Positions 1-7,241 of a stretch of 28,917 nt of DNA are shown in pieces. The DNA comes from Anaerolineaceae bacterium. GTDB taxonomy: Bacteria; Chloroflexota; Anaerolineae; Anaerolineales; Anaerolineaceae. Both the position numbers and the translations under genes were made by a program. Under the pieces are notes generated by a model. That model had not been told where the DNA came from. It saw only the letters and a program-made list of their open reading frames with translations, and did not search any database. The stretch is taken from contig DQHW01000009.1 in assembly GCA_003524305.1 (NCBI GenBank), positions 24,725 to 53,641 of the forward strand. The letters run 5' to 3'. Each line of letters begins with the position of its first letter. Positions within the stretch are counted from its first letter, which is position 1.

Positions 1-214
1 CCTGGAACTGGCGCAGCTTGCGCATCGGCACGGTGTGACCGAGATGCAAGTCAGCTTTACGAGGATCAAAGCCGCAATAGACCCGCAGGGGTCTTCCTTC
101 CTTTTGGCAGGATATTAAACGGGCACGAAGCTCATCCGCCATATTTTGTTTTAATTTTTCGTCGCCGTATTCAGTACCTTGCATAAAATACTCGACTTGT
201 TGATCGATATTCAT
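1..214 (-). CDS. tyrS: Tyrosyl-tRNA synthetase, N-terminal fragment
   Basis: This is the first 71 codons of a class I aminoacyl-tRNA synthetase; the rest lies beyond the left edge. Reading the minus strand from the ATG at 214 gives a protein beginning MNIDQQVEYFMQGTEYGDEK. It continues through RVYCGFDPRKADLHLGHTV, in which DLHLGHTV is the HIGH-type ATP-binding signature in the spacing typical of bacterial TyrS (the TyrZ-like branch). TrpS is the main alternative, but the CGFDPRKADLHLGH context favours TyrS. The enzyme charges tRNA-Tyr in the cytoplasm. The start is well set by an AAAGGAGG ribosome-binding site just upstream of the ATG. No T-box is visible in the short leader, unlike ileS in this window. 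Confidence 0.85.
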   Translation of the reverse strand, partial: MNIDQQVEYFMQGTEYGDEKLKQNMADELRARLISCQKEGRPLRVYCGFDPRKADLHLGHTVPMRKLRQFQ

Positions 215-252
215 TGCGGCCTCCTTTATAAGATTTTGAAATACAAAGCCTG

Positions 253-261
253 ATTATACCA
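253..261 (-). promoter_or_regulatory. Extended -10 promoter of tyrS
   Basis: On the minus strand the sequence reads TGGTATAAT, a perfect TATAAT with an upstream TG (extended -10). It lies about 40 bases before the tyrS start and after the stop of the upstream epimerase gene. No good -35 box is visible, which fits an extended -10 promoter. Confidence 0.55.
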
Positions 262-287
262 GCGCTCAAGCTTCTTTTGATCTTGCC

Positions 288-1196
288 TCAGATTTTTAAT
301 AAATCATGTACCGCGTCGTCAAGATCATTAAAACTGAATTTGTATCCAGCCTCCAGCAAGCGTTTGGGCATTACTTTCTGCCCATCCAATACCAAAGTGC
401 TCATCTCTCCCAAAACCAATTTAAGCAAAAATGCCGGAACGGGCATCCAATAGGGCCGTTTCGTCACCCTGGCGAGAACCCTGCCCATCTCGCTGTTGCT
501 CATCGGTGTTGGTGCTGTGAGGTTGAAAATTCCTTTAGCCTCCGGCTTTTCAAGTAAAAACAAAATGGCCGCTGCTTCATCTCTAATATGGATCCACGAG
601 TACACCTGCTTTCCAGAACCCACAGGTCCGCCTACCATCAGTCTAAATGGCAGCATGAGTTGCGGCAGCACGCCTTCACCTTTTTGAAGAACGATCCCGG
701 TGCGGATGATTATTCTTCTGATGCCAAAGGCTTCTACATCTTGCGTGGATGCTTCCCACTGGACTGCAAAGTTAGCCAGGTAATCTTCACCCGGTGCAGA
801 ACTTTCATCCTTTTCTTCGGTGCCAAAACCATAATATCCAATGGCGCTCGCCTGAATCAAAGTACTTGGGGGTTGTTGACAAAGCTTGAGCGCTTCCACC
901 AATGCATTTGCAGGTTCGAGACGGCTATTTAATAACTCTATTTTTCTTTTATCCGTCCAGAGACCTTTGCCGATATTTTCACCTGCCAGGTTTATAACTG
1001 CATCTAGTCCATCAATTATGCGGCGCAGATCCACTGCACTTTTACCATCCCATTGTTGAAGTACGACTTGCGCACTCGATGGTCCAGCCTTATGGGTTCT
1101 CCGTGAAAGAATAACGATATGATGACCTTTGGCAATAGCAGCCTCTGTGATTGCTCTTCCGATGGTGCCTTTACCACCAATTATGACTATACGCAT
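288..1196 (-). CDS. TIGR01777 family NAD-dependent epimerase/SDR39U1-like protein
   Basis: The 302-residue protein is an extended SDR of the SDR39U1/TIGR01777 family. It has an N-terminal Rossmann motif (IIGGKGTIGRAI, residues 5-16, in place of the usual GGTGFIG), the family hallmark INLAGENI near residue 68, and the conserved QASAIGYYG segment near residue 112 that carries the catalytic tyrosine. SDRs of this group bind a dinucleotide; their physiological substrate is generally unknown, and some relatives in other phyla are linked to cell division (SulA/YfcH annotation). Length fits the family. The ATG has GGAGG five bases upstream. It is transcribed away from the HNH gene at 1254 across a 57-base gap and precedes tyrS with its own promoter. 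Confidence 0.85.
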   Translation of the reverse strand: MRIVIIGGKGTIGRAITEAAIAKGHHIVILSRRTHKAGPSSAQVVLQQWDGKSAVDLRRIIDGLDAVINLAGENIGKGLWTDKRKIELLNSRLEPANALVEALKLCQQPPSTLIQASAIGYYGFGTEEKDESSAPGEDYLANFAVQWEASTQDVEAFGIRRIIIRTGIVLQKGEGVLPQLMLPFRLMVGGPVGSGKQVYSWIHIRDEAAAILFLLEKPEAKGIFNLTAPTPMSNSEMGRVLARVTKRPYWMPVPAFLLKLVLGEMSTLVLDGQKVMPKRLLEAGYKFSFNDLDDAVHDLLKI

Positions 1197-1210
1197 ATCA
1201 TCCTCCGGTT

Positions 1211-1238
1211 TTTACCTTTTCAAGACTTGCGCTATAAT
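1211..1238 (+). promoter_or_regulatory. Promoter of the HNH gene
   Basis: A perfect TATAAT lies at 1233-1238 with a weak -35-like TTTACC at 1211-1216, spacing 16. The -10 ends only 15 bases before the ATG at 1254, so the predicted 5' leader would be roughly 8 bases or less. A second TATAAT on the opposite strand (1247-1252) could serve the divergent epimerase gene, but no matching -35 is visible there. Confidence 0.5.
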
Positions 1239-1253
1239 CTATGCTAATTATAT

Positions 1254-1757
1254 ATGGATAAACCTGTCTTGGTGTTGAACGCTAATTTTGAACCCATTAA
1301 TGTGTGCGGTTTTAGGCGCGCACTGGGTCTTATGTTGTCTGAAAAAGCCACCCTAATTCTCAATGGTCGCGGAACAATTAAAACCACTCACGCCGTATAT
1401 CCGATTCCCTCTGTCATCCGCCTGCAGCGGATGGTTCACCGACCCCACCCCAAGGTCAGTTTAAGTCGGCGTGAAATATTCAGGCGCGATCAATTCACTT
1501 GCCAATATTGTGGAAAATCCACCTTGCTACTAACAGTGGATCACATCCAGCCCAAACACCTCGGCGGACCTCATTCCTGGACCAACCTGGTCGCTGCCTG
1601 TTCTGCCTGTAATCACCGTAAAGGCGGACGCACCCTTCAAGAATCTGGCATGAGCCTACTTCATCGCGTCAAGGAACCACCTCAAGATGCCATGTATTTA
1701 TTTGCCAGATTCCTGGATGAAAACATTGAATGGAAAAATTTTCTTGAAGGCTGGTAA
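1254..1757 (+). CDS. HNH endonuclease family protein
   Basis: The 167-residue protein begins MDKPVLVLNANFEPINVCGF, the N-terminus of a widespread single-domain HNH family. The nuclease core is clear: Cys83-x2-Cys86, the DH pair Asp96-His97, Asn111, Cys116-x2-Cys119 and Asn120-His121. The four cysteines probably hold a structural zinc and the DH/N/H residues a catalytic metal. Family members are common in bacteria, are not tied to restriction systems, and have no settled cellular role. There is no Shine-Dalgarno sequence before the ATG, and the promoter is so close that the mRNA may be leaderless. The stop lies one base from the stop of the convergent MBL gene. Confidence 0.85.
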   Translation: MDKPVLVLNANFEPINVCGFRRALGLMLSEKATLILNGRGTIKTTHAVYPIPSVIRLQRMVHRPHPKVSLSRREIFRRDQFTCQYCGKSTLLLTVDHIQPKHLGGPHSWTNLVAACSACNHRKGGRTLQESGMSLLHRVKEPPQDAMYLFARFLDENIEWKNFLEGW

Positions 1758-1758
1758 G

Positions 1759-2502
1759 TTAAAGCACCATTCCATCTTCTGCCACGATCACTTTTCCGCC
1801 AAATTTAGCCTGCGCTTCAGATAATAACGCCTGCTTTCCCCTTCTGCCCTCATAATGGATCAACACTAATTTTTGTACACCACAGCGGGTGGCAATTTCA
1901 CCTGCTTGTTCAGGTGAGGTATGTCCTTTTCCAGGCCCGGCAGCTTCTTGAAGTAAAACATCAGCCTTGTCTGCCAGTTTATACAAAGCCTCACAGGGTT
2001 CTGTATCGCAGGAATAAGTTATGGTTCTTCCACCTGTGAATTCAAAACGTAACCCTATAGTCGGGATCAAATGCAGCACAGGTAATGAAGTTACTTTAAA
2101 TTCATCATCCGAGTTTAATTTTGATAAACCTGATTCTTCAAGCGTGACAAAGTCTACCGAGAACATGTTCATCCATTTTTGCCAGTCAAACAAGTCCAGC
2201 AATTTTTTCGCCTTATCGATGGTAACTTCCAACCCGTAAATGGTCAGCGGAGCCGTACGTTTTTCAAGCCACATATCCATAATGACAAGCGGCAGGCTGC
2301 CCACATGGTCGGCATGGAAATGTGTGAGGATCAAATCGGTAACCTGGATAATTTCCACCCCGGCACGGGCCAGGCTGGCGGAGGCGTGGTCGCCGCAATC
2401 CACCAAAATTTTTCTACTGCTGGTCTCAAACAGCAAATGTGTATTTTGTTGGTCTGATTTTGCAACCGCGTTGGCTGATCCCAAGATCGTTATTTTCTCC
2501 AT
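1759..2502 (-). CDS. MBL-fold metallo-hydrolase, ribonuclease Z-like
   Basis: This 247-residue metallo-beta-lactamase-fold protein has the metal-binding motif THFHADHVG (His61, His63, Asp65, His66), a second-metal aspartate in TYSCDTEPC and a C-terminal LIHYEG histidine. The QEAAGPGKGHTSPEQAGE segment is laid out like the corresponding region of RNase Z and related beta-CASP-less hydrolases. It is shorter than canonical RNase Z (about 300 residues) and I see no clear exosite arm, so tRNA 3' processing is possible but not shown; a phosphodiesterase or general MBL hydrolase is equally plausible. The ATG is preceded by AGGAG. A strong hairpin terminator that ends the lgt transcript lies immediately upstream, so the gene needs read-through or an unseen promoter. 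It is convergent with the HNH gene. Confidence 0.8.
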   Translation of the reverse strand: MEKITILGSANAVAKSDQQNTHLLFETSSRKILVDCGDHASASLARAGVEIIQVTDLILTHFHADHVGSLPLVIMDMWLEKRTAPLTIYGLEVTIDKAKKLLDLFDWQKWMNMFSVDFVTLEESGLSKLNSDDEFKVTSLPVLHLIPTIGLRFEFTGGRTITYSCDTEPCEALYKLADKADVLLQEAAGPGKGHTSPEQAGEIATRCGVQKLVLIHYEGRRGKQALLSEAQAKFGGKVIVAEDGMVL

Positions 2503-2516
2503 CGTTGTCTCCTGTC

Positions 2517-2546
2517 AAAAAAGGTTACCATTTCAGGTAACCTTTG
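2517..2546 (-). terminator. Intrinsic terminator downstream of lgt
   Basis: Perfect 10-bp inverted repeat (arms 2520-2529 and 2536-2545, 6-base loop). On the minus strand it reads AAAGGTTACC, loop, GGTAACCTTT and then more T residues. It ends the lgt-side operon and lies 15 bases before the start codon of the MBL gene, close to that gene's AGGAG site. Confidence 0.8.
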
Positions 2547-2557
2547 ATTTTTTATAA

Positions 2558-3373
2558 TTATTCCTGACTGTTTTCAACGGCTACAGCGATCGGTTCTTTT
2601 TTCTTGATATGTCTAAGAACTAATACTGCGGTTGAAATAACCACAACAACACCCATGATCGCCTGGTTGATGTTGATCCCGGCGATTGGCGAATATTCCA
2701 ACCGAATGAATTCAAGCAAAAACCTGCCTATGCCGTAAAAGATCATGTAAACAAGGAAATTATCACCCGGCTTCATTTTGTCGCCAAGTTTTCGCGGAAG
2801 CCATAATAACAACAACATATTGACCAGGTTCCAGACAAATTCATAGAAAAAAGTTGCCAGATAATATTCATTATTTATTTTGACGGCATAAGGGAACCAG
2901 GTAACGCTCGTTTTTAACCCGTACAGCTCCTGATTAAAAAAGTTACCCCACCTTCCAATGCCCTGTGCCAGCGCCAGACCTGGAGCCAGAATATCGAGCC
3001 AACTGGTGAAAACAAGTTTTTTCTTTCTTGCATAGATGTATAAAGCCAAGACGCCGGCAATCACACCACCAGGGATGCCCAAACCACCCTGACGAAAATT
3101 GAAGGCTTCAAGCGGATGAATAAAATAAGGATTGACACCATTAATCAAGATCGACGATGAAGGTGTAAACACATGCCATAAACGTGCACCTATGATACCG
3201 GCGATCAAGATCCACGGCAGCACATCCCAAATAATCTCGGGATTATGTCCACGGCGTTTGGCTTCTTTTGAAGCCAGAAATGCACCGAGCAGGGCGCCGG
3301 TGATAATCACAAGCGCGTAAAAGTAAATTTTCAAACCAAAGATGACGATGCCGTCACTTGCTAATTTAAACAT
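2558..3373 (-). CDS. lgt: Prolipoprotein diacylglyceryl transferase
   Basis: Lgt moves a diacylglyceryl group from phosphatidylglycerol to the lipobox cysteine of prelipoproteins at the outer face of the cytoplasmic membrane. The 271-residue sequence has about seven hydrophobic segments. It carries the family signature GRWGNFFNQE (residues 140-149) preceded by GGLGIPGG (96-103), and the essential arginine lies in the GRWGN motif. Length matches the family. The ATG at 3373 has AGGA upstream. It follows the CDP-alcohol phosphatidyltransferase by about 20 bases and is probably last in a long operon ended by the hairpin at 2517-2546. LspA, the next enzyme of the pathway, is at 13343, and a likely client lipoprotein is at 24801. 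Confidence 0.95.
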   Translation of the reverse strand: MFKLASDGIVIFGLKIYFYALVIITGALLGAFLASKEAKRRGHNPEIIWDVLPWILIAGIIGARLWHVFTPSSSILINGVNPYFIHPLEAFNFRQGGLGIPGGVIAGVLALYIYARKKKLVFTSWLDILAPGLALAQGIGRWGNFFNQELYGLKTSVTWFPYAVKINNEYYLATFFYEFVWNLVNMLLLLWLPRKLGDKMKPGDNFLVYMIFYGIGRFLLEFIRLEYSPIAGININQAIMGVVVVISTAVLVLRHIKKKEPIAVAVENSQE

Positions 3374-3394
3374 GGGAGTATCCTTTTGTGTAAT

Positions 3395-4030
3395 TTAGTC
3401 GGTCGATTTAACGGCCAGGGTTTGTTTTCTGACAAACCAGATGCGCTGTATCGCAGTGACATTGGCCAAAACTGCAATGATCCACAACGCAACCAAGGGA
3501 ATATTGAAGAGTAAACAAAGCACCAATACGATCAATCGTTCCACACGGGTCAGCAATCCAATTTTTGCTGAAAAACCGAGGCCTTCAGCGCGCGCTTTAA
3601 CATATGAAACCATCACAGATCCTGCTGCCGCCACAAACACGAGGATGCAGGCAGTCAAATTTGCTTGTAAAACATAATGAATCAGCAACCCGCCTAACAA
3701 CACCAATTCTGAATAGCGATCAGTGACTGAATCAATAAACGCACCATATACGGATGAATGTCCAAGTAAACGCGCCATTGAACCATCCACAACATCCAGG
3801 GGAGCGCCGATTAACAAAACGAGTCCCGCCCATTGAATGTGGTTTGTAATAATTAATGCAGAAGCGGCAGTCGTGATAATCAAGCCAAGATAAGTGATCA
3901 TGTTTGGCTTAAAACCGATTCGTAAAAAGAACCTTGCAACCGGGTCAATCACTCCCTTGAACAATTTTCGCAGGAACATTTCTAATGACCAGGAAATCTT
4001 TTTTTCTTTGGGTGTTTCTACCTCGCTCAT
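3395..4030 (-). CDS. CDP-alcohol phosphatidyltransferase (PgsA/phosphatidylinositol-phosphate synthase type)
   Basis: This integral membrane enzyme makes phospholipid headgroups from CDP-diacylglycerol. The diagnostic motif D-x2-DG-x2-AR-x8-G-x3-D-x3-D is complete, from DVVDGSMAR through GAFIDSVTD. It is followed by several hydrophobic segments. Which alcohol is used cannot be read from the motif: glycerol-phosphate (PgsA) or inositol-phosphate are both possible, and the LDVVDGSMAR...FIDSVTDRYSE context resembles actinobacterial and archaeal inositol-phosphate synthases. The open frame extends to 4102, but the start at 4030 (MSEVETPKEKK, 211 residues) is preferred because GGTGG lies upstream at sensible spacing and the extension is unlike the family. 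It lies between ftsK and lgt, so its product could feed phosphatidylglycerol to Lgt. Confidence 0.82.
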   Translation of the reverse strand: MSEVETPKEKKISWSLEMFLRKLFKGVIDPVARFFLRIGFKPNMITYLGLIITTAASALIITNHIQWAGLVLLIGAPLDVVDGSMARLLGHSSVYGAFIDSVTDRYSELVLLGGLLIHYVLQANLTACILVFVAAAGSVMVSYVKARAEGLGFSAKIGLLTRVERLIVLVLCLLFNIPLVALWIIAVLANVTAIQRIWFVRKQTLAVKSTD

Positions 4031-4117
4031 GTGTGCCACCGATCCTGTTTTAAGAATAGACACCATCCTAACTTGCCAGCAACAAAAAGTCAAGTTACTC
4101 AAGATGGATATCTGTGG

Positions 4118-6262
4118 TTAATCCTCCTGGAACTCCCGTTCATCGCCGTCATCCCCATCCACCAGCACCTCGCGGTCTCTTCCGCTGCCCATGGAAGGGC
4201 CAACAACACCCATCTCTTCAAGCTCATCAATTAACCTTGCCGCCCGCGGATACCCGATGCGCAGACGTCTTTGTAATAGTGAAACGCTGGCTTTACCGGC
4301 AGCTTTTACCACACCAATGGCTTGCTCGACCAGTTGATCGCCTTCGGCTTCAACGATCTCATCCACGATGCCTTCCCATGGTGCTTCTTCAGGGTTATTG
4401 GCTTGGTTGATGCGCTGCCAATGGTTTAATACCTTTTCGATTTCACTGTCACCCACAAGAATGCCCTGCACACGCTGCAAACCGGATTTTGCAGGGTCAA
4501 GGTACAACATATCTCCCTTACCCAGCAAACTTTCAGCACCCGTGTTATCCAGAATGACACGTGAATCGATTGAGGAAGCCACGGCAAAAGAGATACGCGC
4601 CGGGAAGTTAGCTTTAATTAATCCTGTAACGATATCCGTGCTCGGCCGCTGGGTTGCAACCACCAGGTGCATGCCGGTGGCGCGTGCCATTTGTGCCAGT
4701 CGGATTAAGCTGTGCTCAGTCTGGTCGGGTGCTGACATCATCAAGTCGGCCAGTTCATCAATCAAGATCACAATCCGTGTCATCTTGGGTTTATTCTTTT
4801 GCACCATCTTGTGATTATAGGTTTCAATGTTTCTTGCCTTGGCATCAGCCAGCAAACGGTAGCGTGCATCCATTTCAGCCAACGCCCAGCGCAGCACGGC
4901 CTGCATGCGTTCAACTTCGGTTTCCACCTTGCCTAAAAGGTGAGGCAACCCATTAAACCGCACCAGTTCAACCATTTTTGGATCAAGCATCACCAGTTTT
5001 AGATCATAAGGCGAATTATTCATCACCAGACAGGTTGTAATTGCGGTGATGCACACTGACTTGCCCGAATTGGTCGTACCTGCAATCAGCAGATGAGGCA
5101 TCTTTTCAAGATCTGCCACCACTACTTCGCCTGATACATTGCGGCCAAGTGCCAAAGCCAACGGGGAACCCATGGTGCGAAATTCGGTCGAATCGAGGAT
5201 AGGCCTCATTCGAACAACATTATTTTCATTGTTCGGCACTTCGACGCCCACGAAGTTTCTGCCAGGCACCGGTGTTTCAATCCTCAGACGCGAGGCCTTC
5301 AAAGCCAAAGTCAGGTCACGGCTCAGGGTTGAAATTTGCGAGACGCGCACCTTCTGTTTAATGGATGTGCCATCAGAGGCAGTTTTGACTATAAAACCAG
5401 GTTCAAGTGCATATTGAGTGATGGTTGGTCCAACTCTAAAACCGATCACCTTCACGGGCAGTCCAAATTCAGCCAGTGTATTTTCAATGGTTTGCGCTTT
5501 AAGTTTGATCTGTGCTTGATCTGGCGGCACATTATGTTCACTCATTAATAGGTTAAGGGGCGGCAAACGGTCATCCCGCTGCGGCATATTAACCAGCGCA
5601 TTAAGATCTTCTTCTATAGTTTTTTCTTGAGCAATTATCGGTCGTCGAGACTCTCTTTCAACATAAGAAGACCTCTCAACACCAGACTGGTTGGCCCATG
5701 AGACGATCTTCTGAATAACCTTACTCAAGACGCCAGCCGCAACTAAAACCAACAGGACAAACAATCCAGTATAGAGGATTACACCCAGGAAACCTGGCAA
5801 TAATCTTGCCAATCCCCACCCGAGCACACCACCATCCTTGCCTGCTTCAGCTCTTTCGAGTGAAAAACCGCCATAGATGGATAAACTGGCCAGCAAACAA
5901 AAAAAAGCACCCTCAATGGCAATCACCCTGCCCAAAGAAAGTGGAAATTTTTTACCTGCACTGTAACGAAACGCAGCCACACCGGTAAGACCAAGCATCA
6001 AGATGGCTGGAATTGCGCCCCATCCCAGGAATTTGTTCAGCATACGAATCCAAGGCGTTATGATGGCGCCTTTTGAAATTCCAAAGAAACCTAACAAGCT
6101 TAAAATTGTAATCAAAATAAGAACTAAACCAATTAAATCCCAACCAAAACGTCTGAATTGTCCAAAAAAACCAGCAACGTTTTGCAGTGTCGATTGTGGT
6201 CTTGATGAATCTCCTGTTTTGGGGTGATTAAACGGATCAGGATTATTCACAGGTTCTTTCAT
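4118..6262 (-). CDS. ftsK: FtsK/SpoIIIE-family DNA translocase
   Basis: FtsK pumps DNA through the closing septum and helps resolve the chromosome terminus. The 714-residue protein has four N-terminal membrane segments (roughly residues 35-185), a short acidic linker, the alpha and beta RecA-like motor domains, and a C-terminal winged-helix gamma domain. Walker A GTTNSGKS is at about 395-402, Walker B is in VILIDELADLMM, and the gamma region is around ASVSLLQRRLRIGYPRAARL. The linker is short compared with E. coli FtsK, making it SpoIIIE-like in size. Its ATG overlaps the stop of the S1-domain gene by four bases (ATGA), implying translational coupling. Confidence 0.95.
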   Translation of the reverse strand: MKEPVNNPDPFNHPKTGDSSRPQSTLQNVAGFFGQFRRFGWDLIGLVLILITILSLLGFFGISKGAIITPWIRMLNKFLGWGAIPAILMLGLTGVAAFRYSAGKKFPLSLGRVIAIEGAFFCLLASLSIYGGFSLERAEAGKDGGVLGWGLARLLPGFLGVILYTGLFVLLVLVAAGVLSKVIQKIVSWANQSGVERSSYVERESRRPIIAQEKTIEEDLNALVNMPQRDDRLPPLNLLMSEHNVPPDQAQIKLKAQTIENTLAEFGLPVKVIGFRVGPTITQYALEPGFIVKTASDGTSIKQKVRVSQISTLSRDLTLALKASRLRIETPVPGRNFVGVEVPNNENNVVRMRPILDSTEFRTMGSPLALALGRNVSGEVVVADLEKMPHLLIAGTTNSGKSVCITAITTCLVMNNSPYDLKLVMLDPKMVELVRFNGLPHLLGKVETEVERMQAVLRWALAEMDARYRLLADAKARNIETYNHKMVQKNKPKMTRIVILIDELADLMMSAPDQTEHSLIRLAQMARATGMHLVVATQRPSTDIVTGLIKANFPARISFAVASSIDSRVILDNTGAESLLGKGDMLYLDPAKSGLQRVQGILVGDSEIEKVLNHWQRINQANNPEEAPWEGIVDEIVEAEGDQLVEQAIGVVKAAGKASVSLLQRRLRIGYPRAARLIDELEEMGVVGPSMGSGRDREVLVDGDDGDEREFQED

Positions 6263-7209
6263 TCCTCGGTGACCAGTCCTAAACCTAAACGTCTTCGTTC
6301 TGCATCAATATGCAGAATTTTTACCGTTAGCAATTGACCAACTTTAAATAGTTTTGTTGCATCACTGCTGCCATAGAAATCAGAAATTGACGAGATATGA
6401 ATTAATCCTTCTATCCCTTCTGGCAACCGGGCGAATACACCAAAACGTTGAATCGCGGTGACGTTGGCAGAAACGATATCACCTTTTTGATGGTTTTCCT
6501 GCATGGTATCCCAGGGGTTTTCAGTCAAACGCTTGATGCTCAAAGCGATTCGCGCAGTAGATTCATTAACTTGTAAAACCATTACATCCACTGATTGTCC
6601 AATGGTAAACAAGGCTGAGGGTTGTTCAACCCGGCCCCAAGAAAGTTCAGAAACATGCACCAAACCTTCAACACCGCCAAGGTCAACAAAAACTCCAAAG
6701 TCAGTAACATTGGTCACCAATCCGGTGGTGTGCAAACCCGGTTTGAGAGATTCGAATAAAAGTTTTCTCTTACCCTCGCCTGCCTGTGCGGCTCTTTCAG
6801 AGAGTACAACGCGTTCACTGGCCGGTTCGCACTCGATCACTTTTAACCAAAGGGAACTGCCCTCATATTTTGCAAGTTGTTCCTGTCTTTCATCATCACT
6901 GGATTCTCCGGGTAAATCCACAAGGTGCGAAACTGGAACGAACCCCTGGATACCTTCCCCTTTAACCAACAATCCACCACGATTAAAGCCATATACTTCC
7001 AACTCAATGACTTCATCACGCAGAAAAATGTTCTTTACGTTTTCCCAATTAGTGCAACCGCCGCTAAAATTGGTTTGATTATTTCTCGAATTGGTATCTG
7101 CCTTTTCAGAGACAATCGCATCTTCATCAGCCAAAACTGAAGCCCACCAACCCTCATCAGGTTCCGGGTTCATGTTGGAATTTTTATATAGCCCACTTTT
7201 ATCCCTCAT
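6259..7209 (-). CDS. Triple S1-domain RNA-binding protein
   Basis: The 316-residue protein has a low-complexity acidic N-terminus (residues 1-60) followed by three S1 OB-fold repeats at about 63-138, 155-228 and 240-312. Repeat 2 (VTDFGVFVDLGGVEGLVHVSEL) and repeat 3 (IQRFGVFARLPEGIEGLIHIS) are near-consensus, while repeat 1 (GFNRGGLLVKGEGIQGFVPVSHL) is the more divergent form also found in the first repeats of ribosomal protein S1. It is therefore probably a short S1 homologue that binds mRNA and may assist initiation, as in other bacteria with three- or four-repeat S1 proteins. It could also be a general S1 RNA-binding protein. ATG at 7209; the stop overlaps the ftsK start. Confidence 0.85.
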   Translation of the reverse strand: MRDKSGLYKNSNMNPEPDEGWWASVLADEDAIVSEKADTNSRNNQTNFSGGCTNWENVKNIFLRDEVIELEVYGFNRGGLLVKGEGIQGFVPVSHLVDLPGESSDDERQEQLAKYEGSSLWLKVIECEPASERVVLSERAAQAGEGKRKLLFESLKPGLHTTGLVTNVTDFGVFVDLGGVEGLVHVSELSWGRVEQPSALFTIGQSVDVMVLQVNESTARIALSIKRLTENPWDTMQENHQKGDIVSANVTAIQRFGVFARLPEGIEGLIHISSISDFYGSSDATKLFKVGQLLTVKILHIDAERRRLGLGLVTEE

Positions 7210-7241
7210 TTTTACAGCTCCCTCCTGCGTCGATACAAAAC

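Noticed and set aside
1254..1757. Restriction or defence role for the HNH protein
   Set aside because: No methyltransferase, specificity or other defence gene is adjacent, and this HNH family is widespread as a solitary gene.
4031..4102. N-terminal extension of the CDP-alcohol phosphatidyltransferase
   Set aside because: The extra 24 residues are unlike the family, and the internal ATG at 4030 has a better ribosome-binding position.
4368..4814. Long plus-strand open frame opposite ftsK (and similar ones at 4654 and 6503)
   Set aside because: It lies wholly inside a well-supported gene on the other strand, has no ribosome-binding site and no recognisable domain; such frames arise from codon bias.
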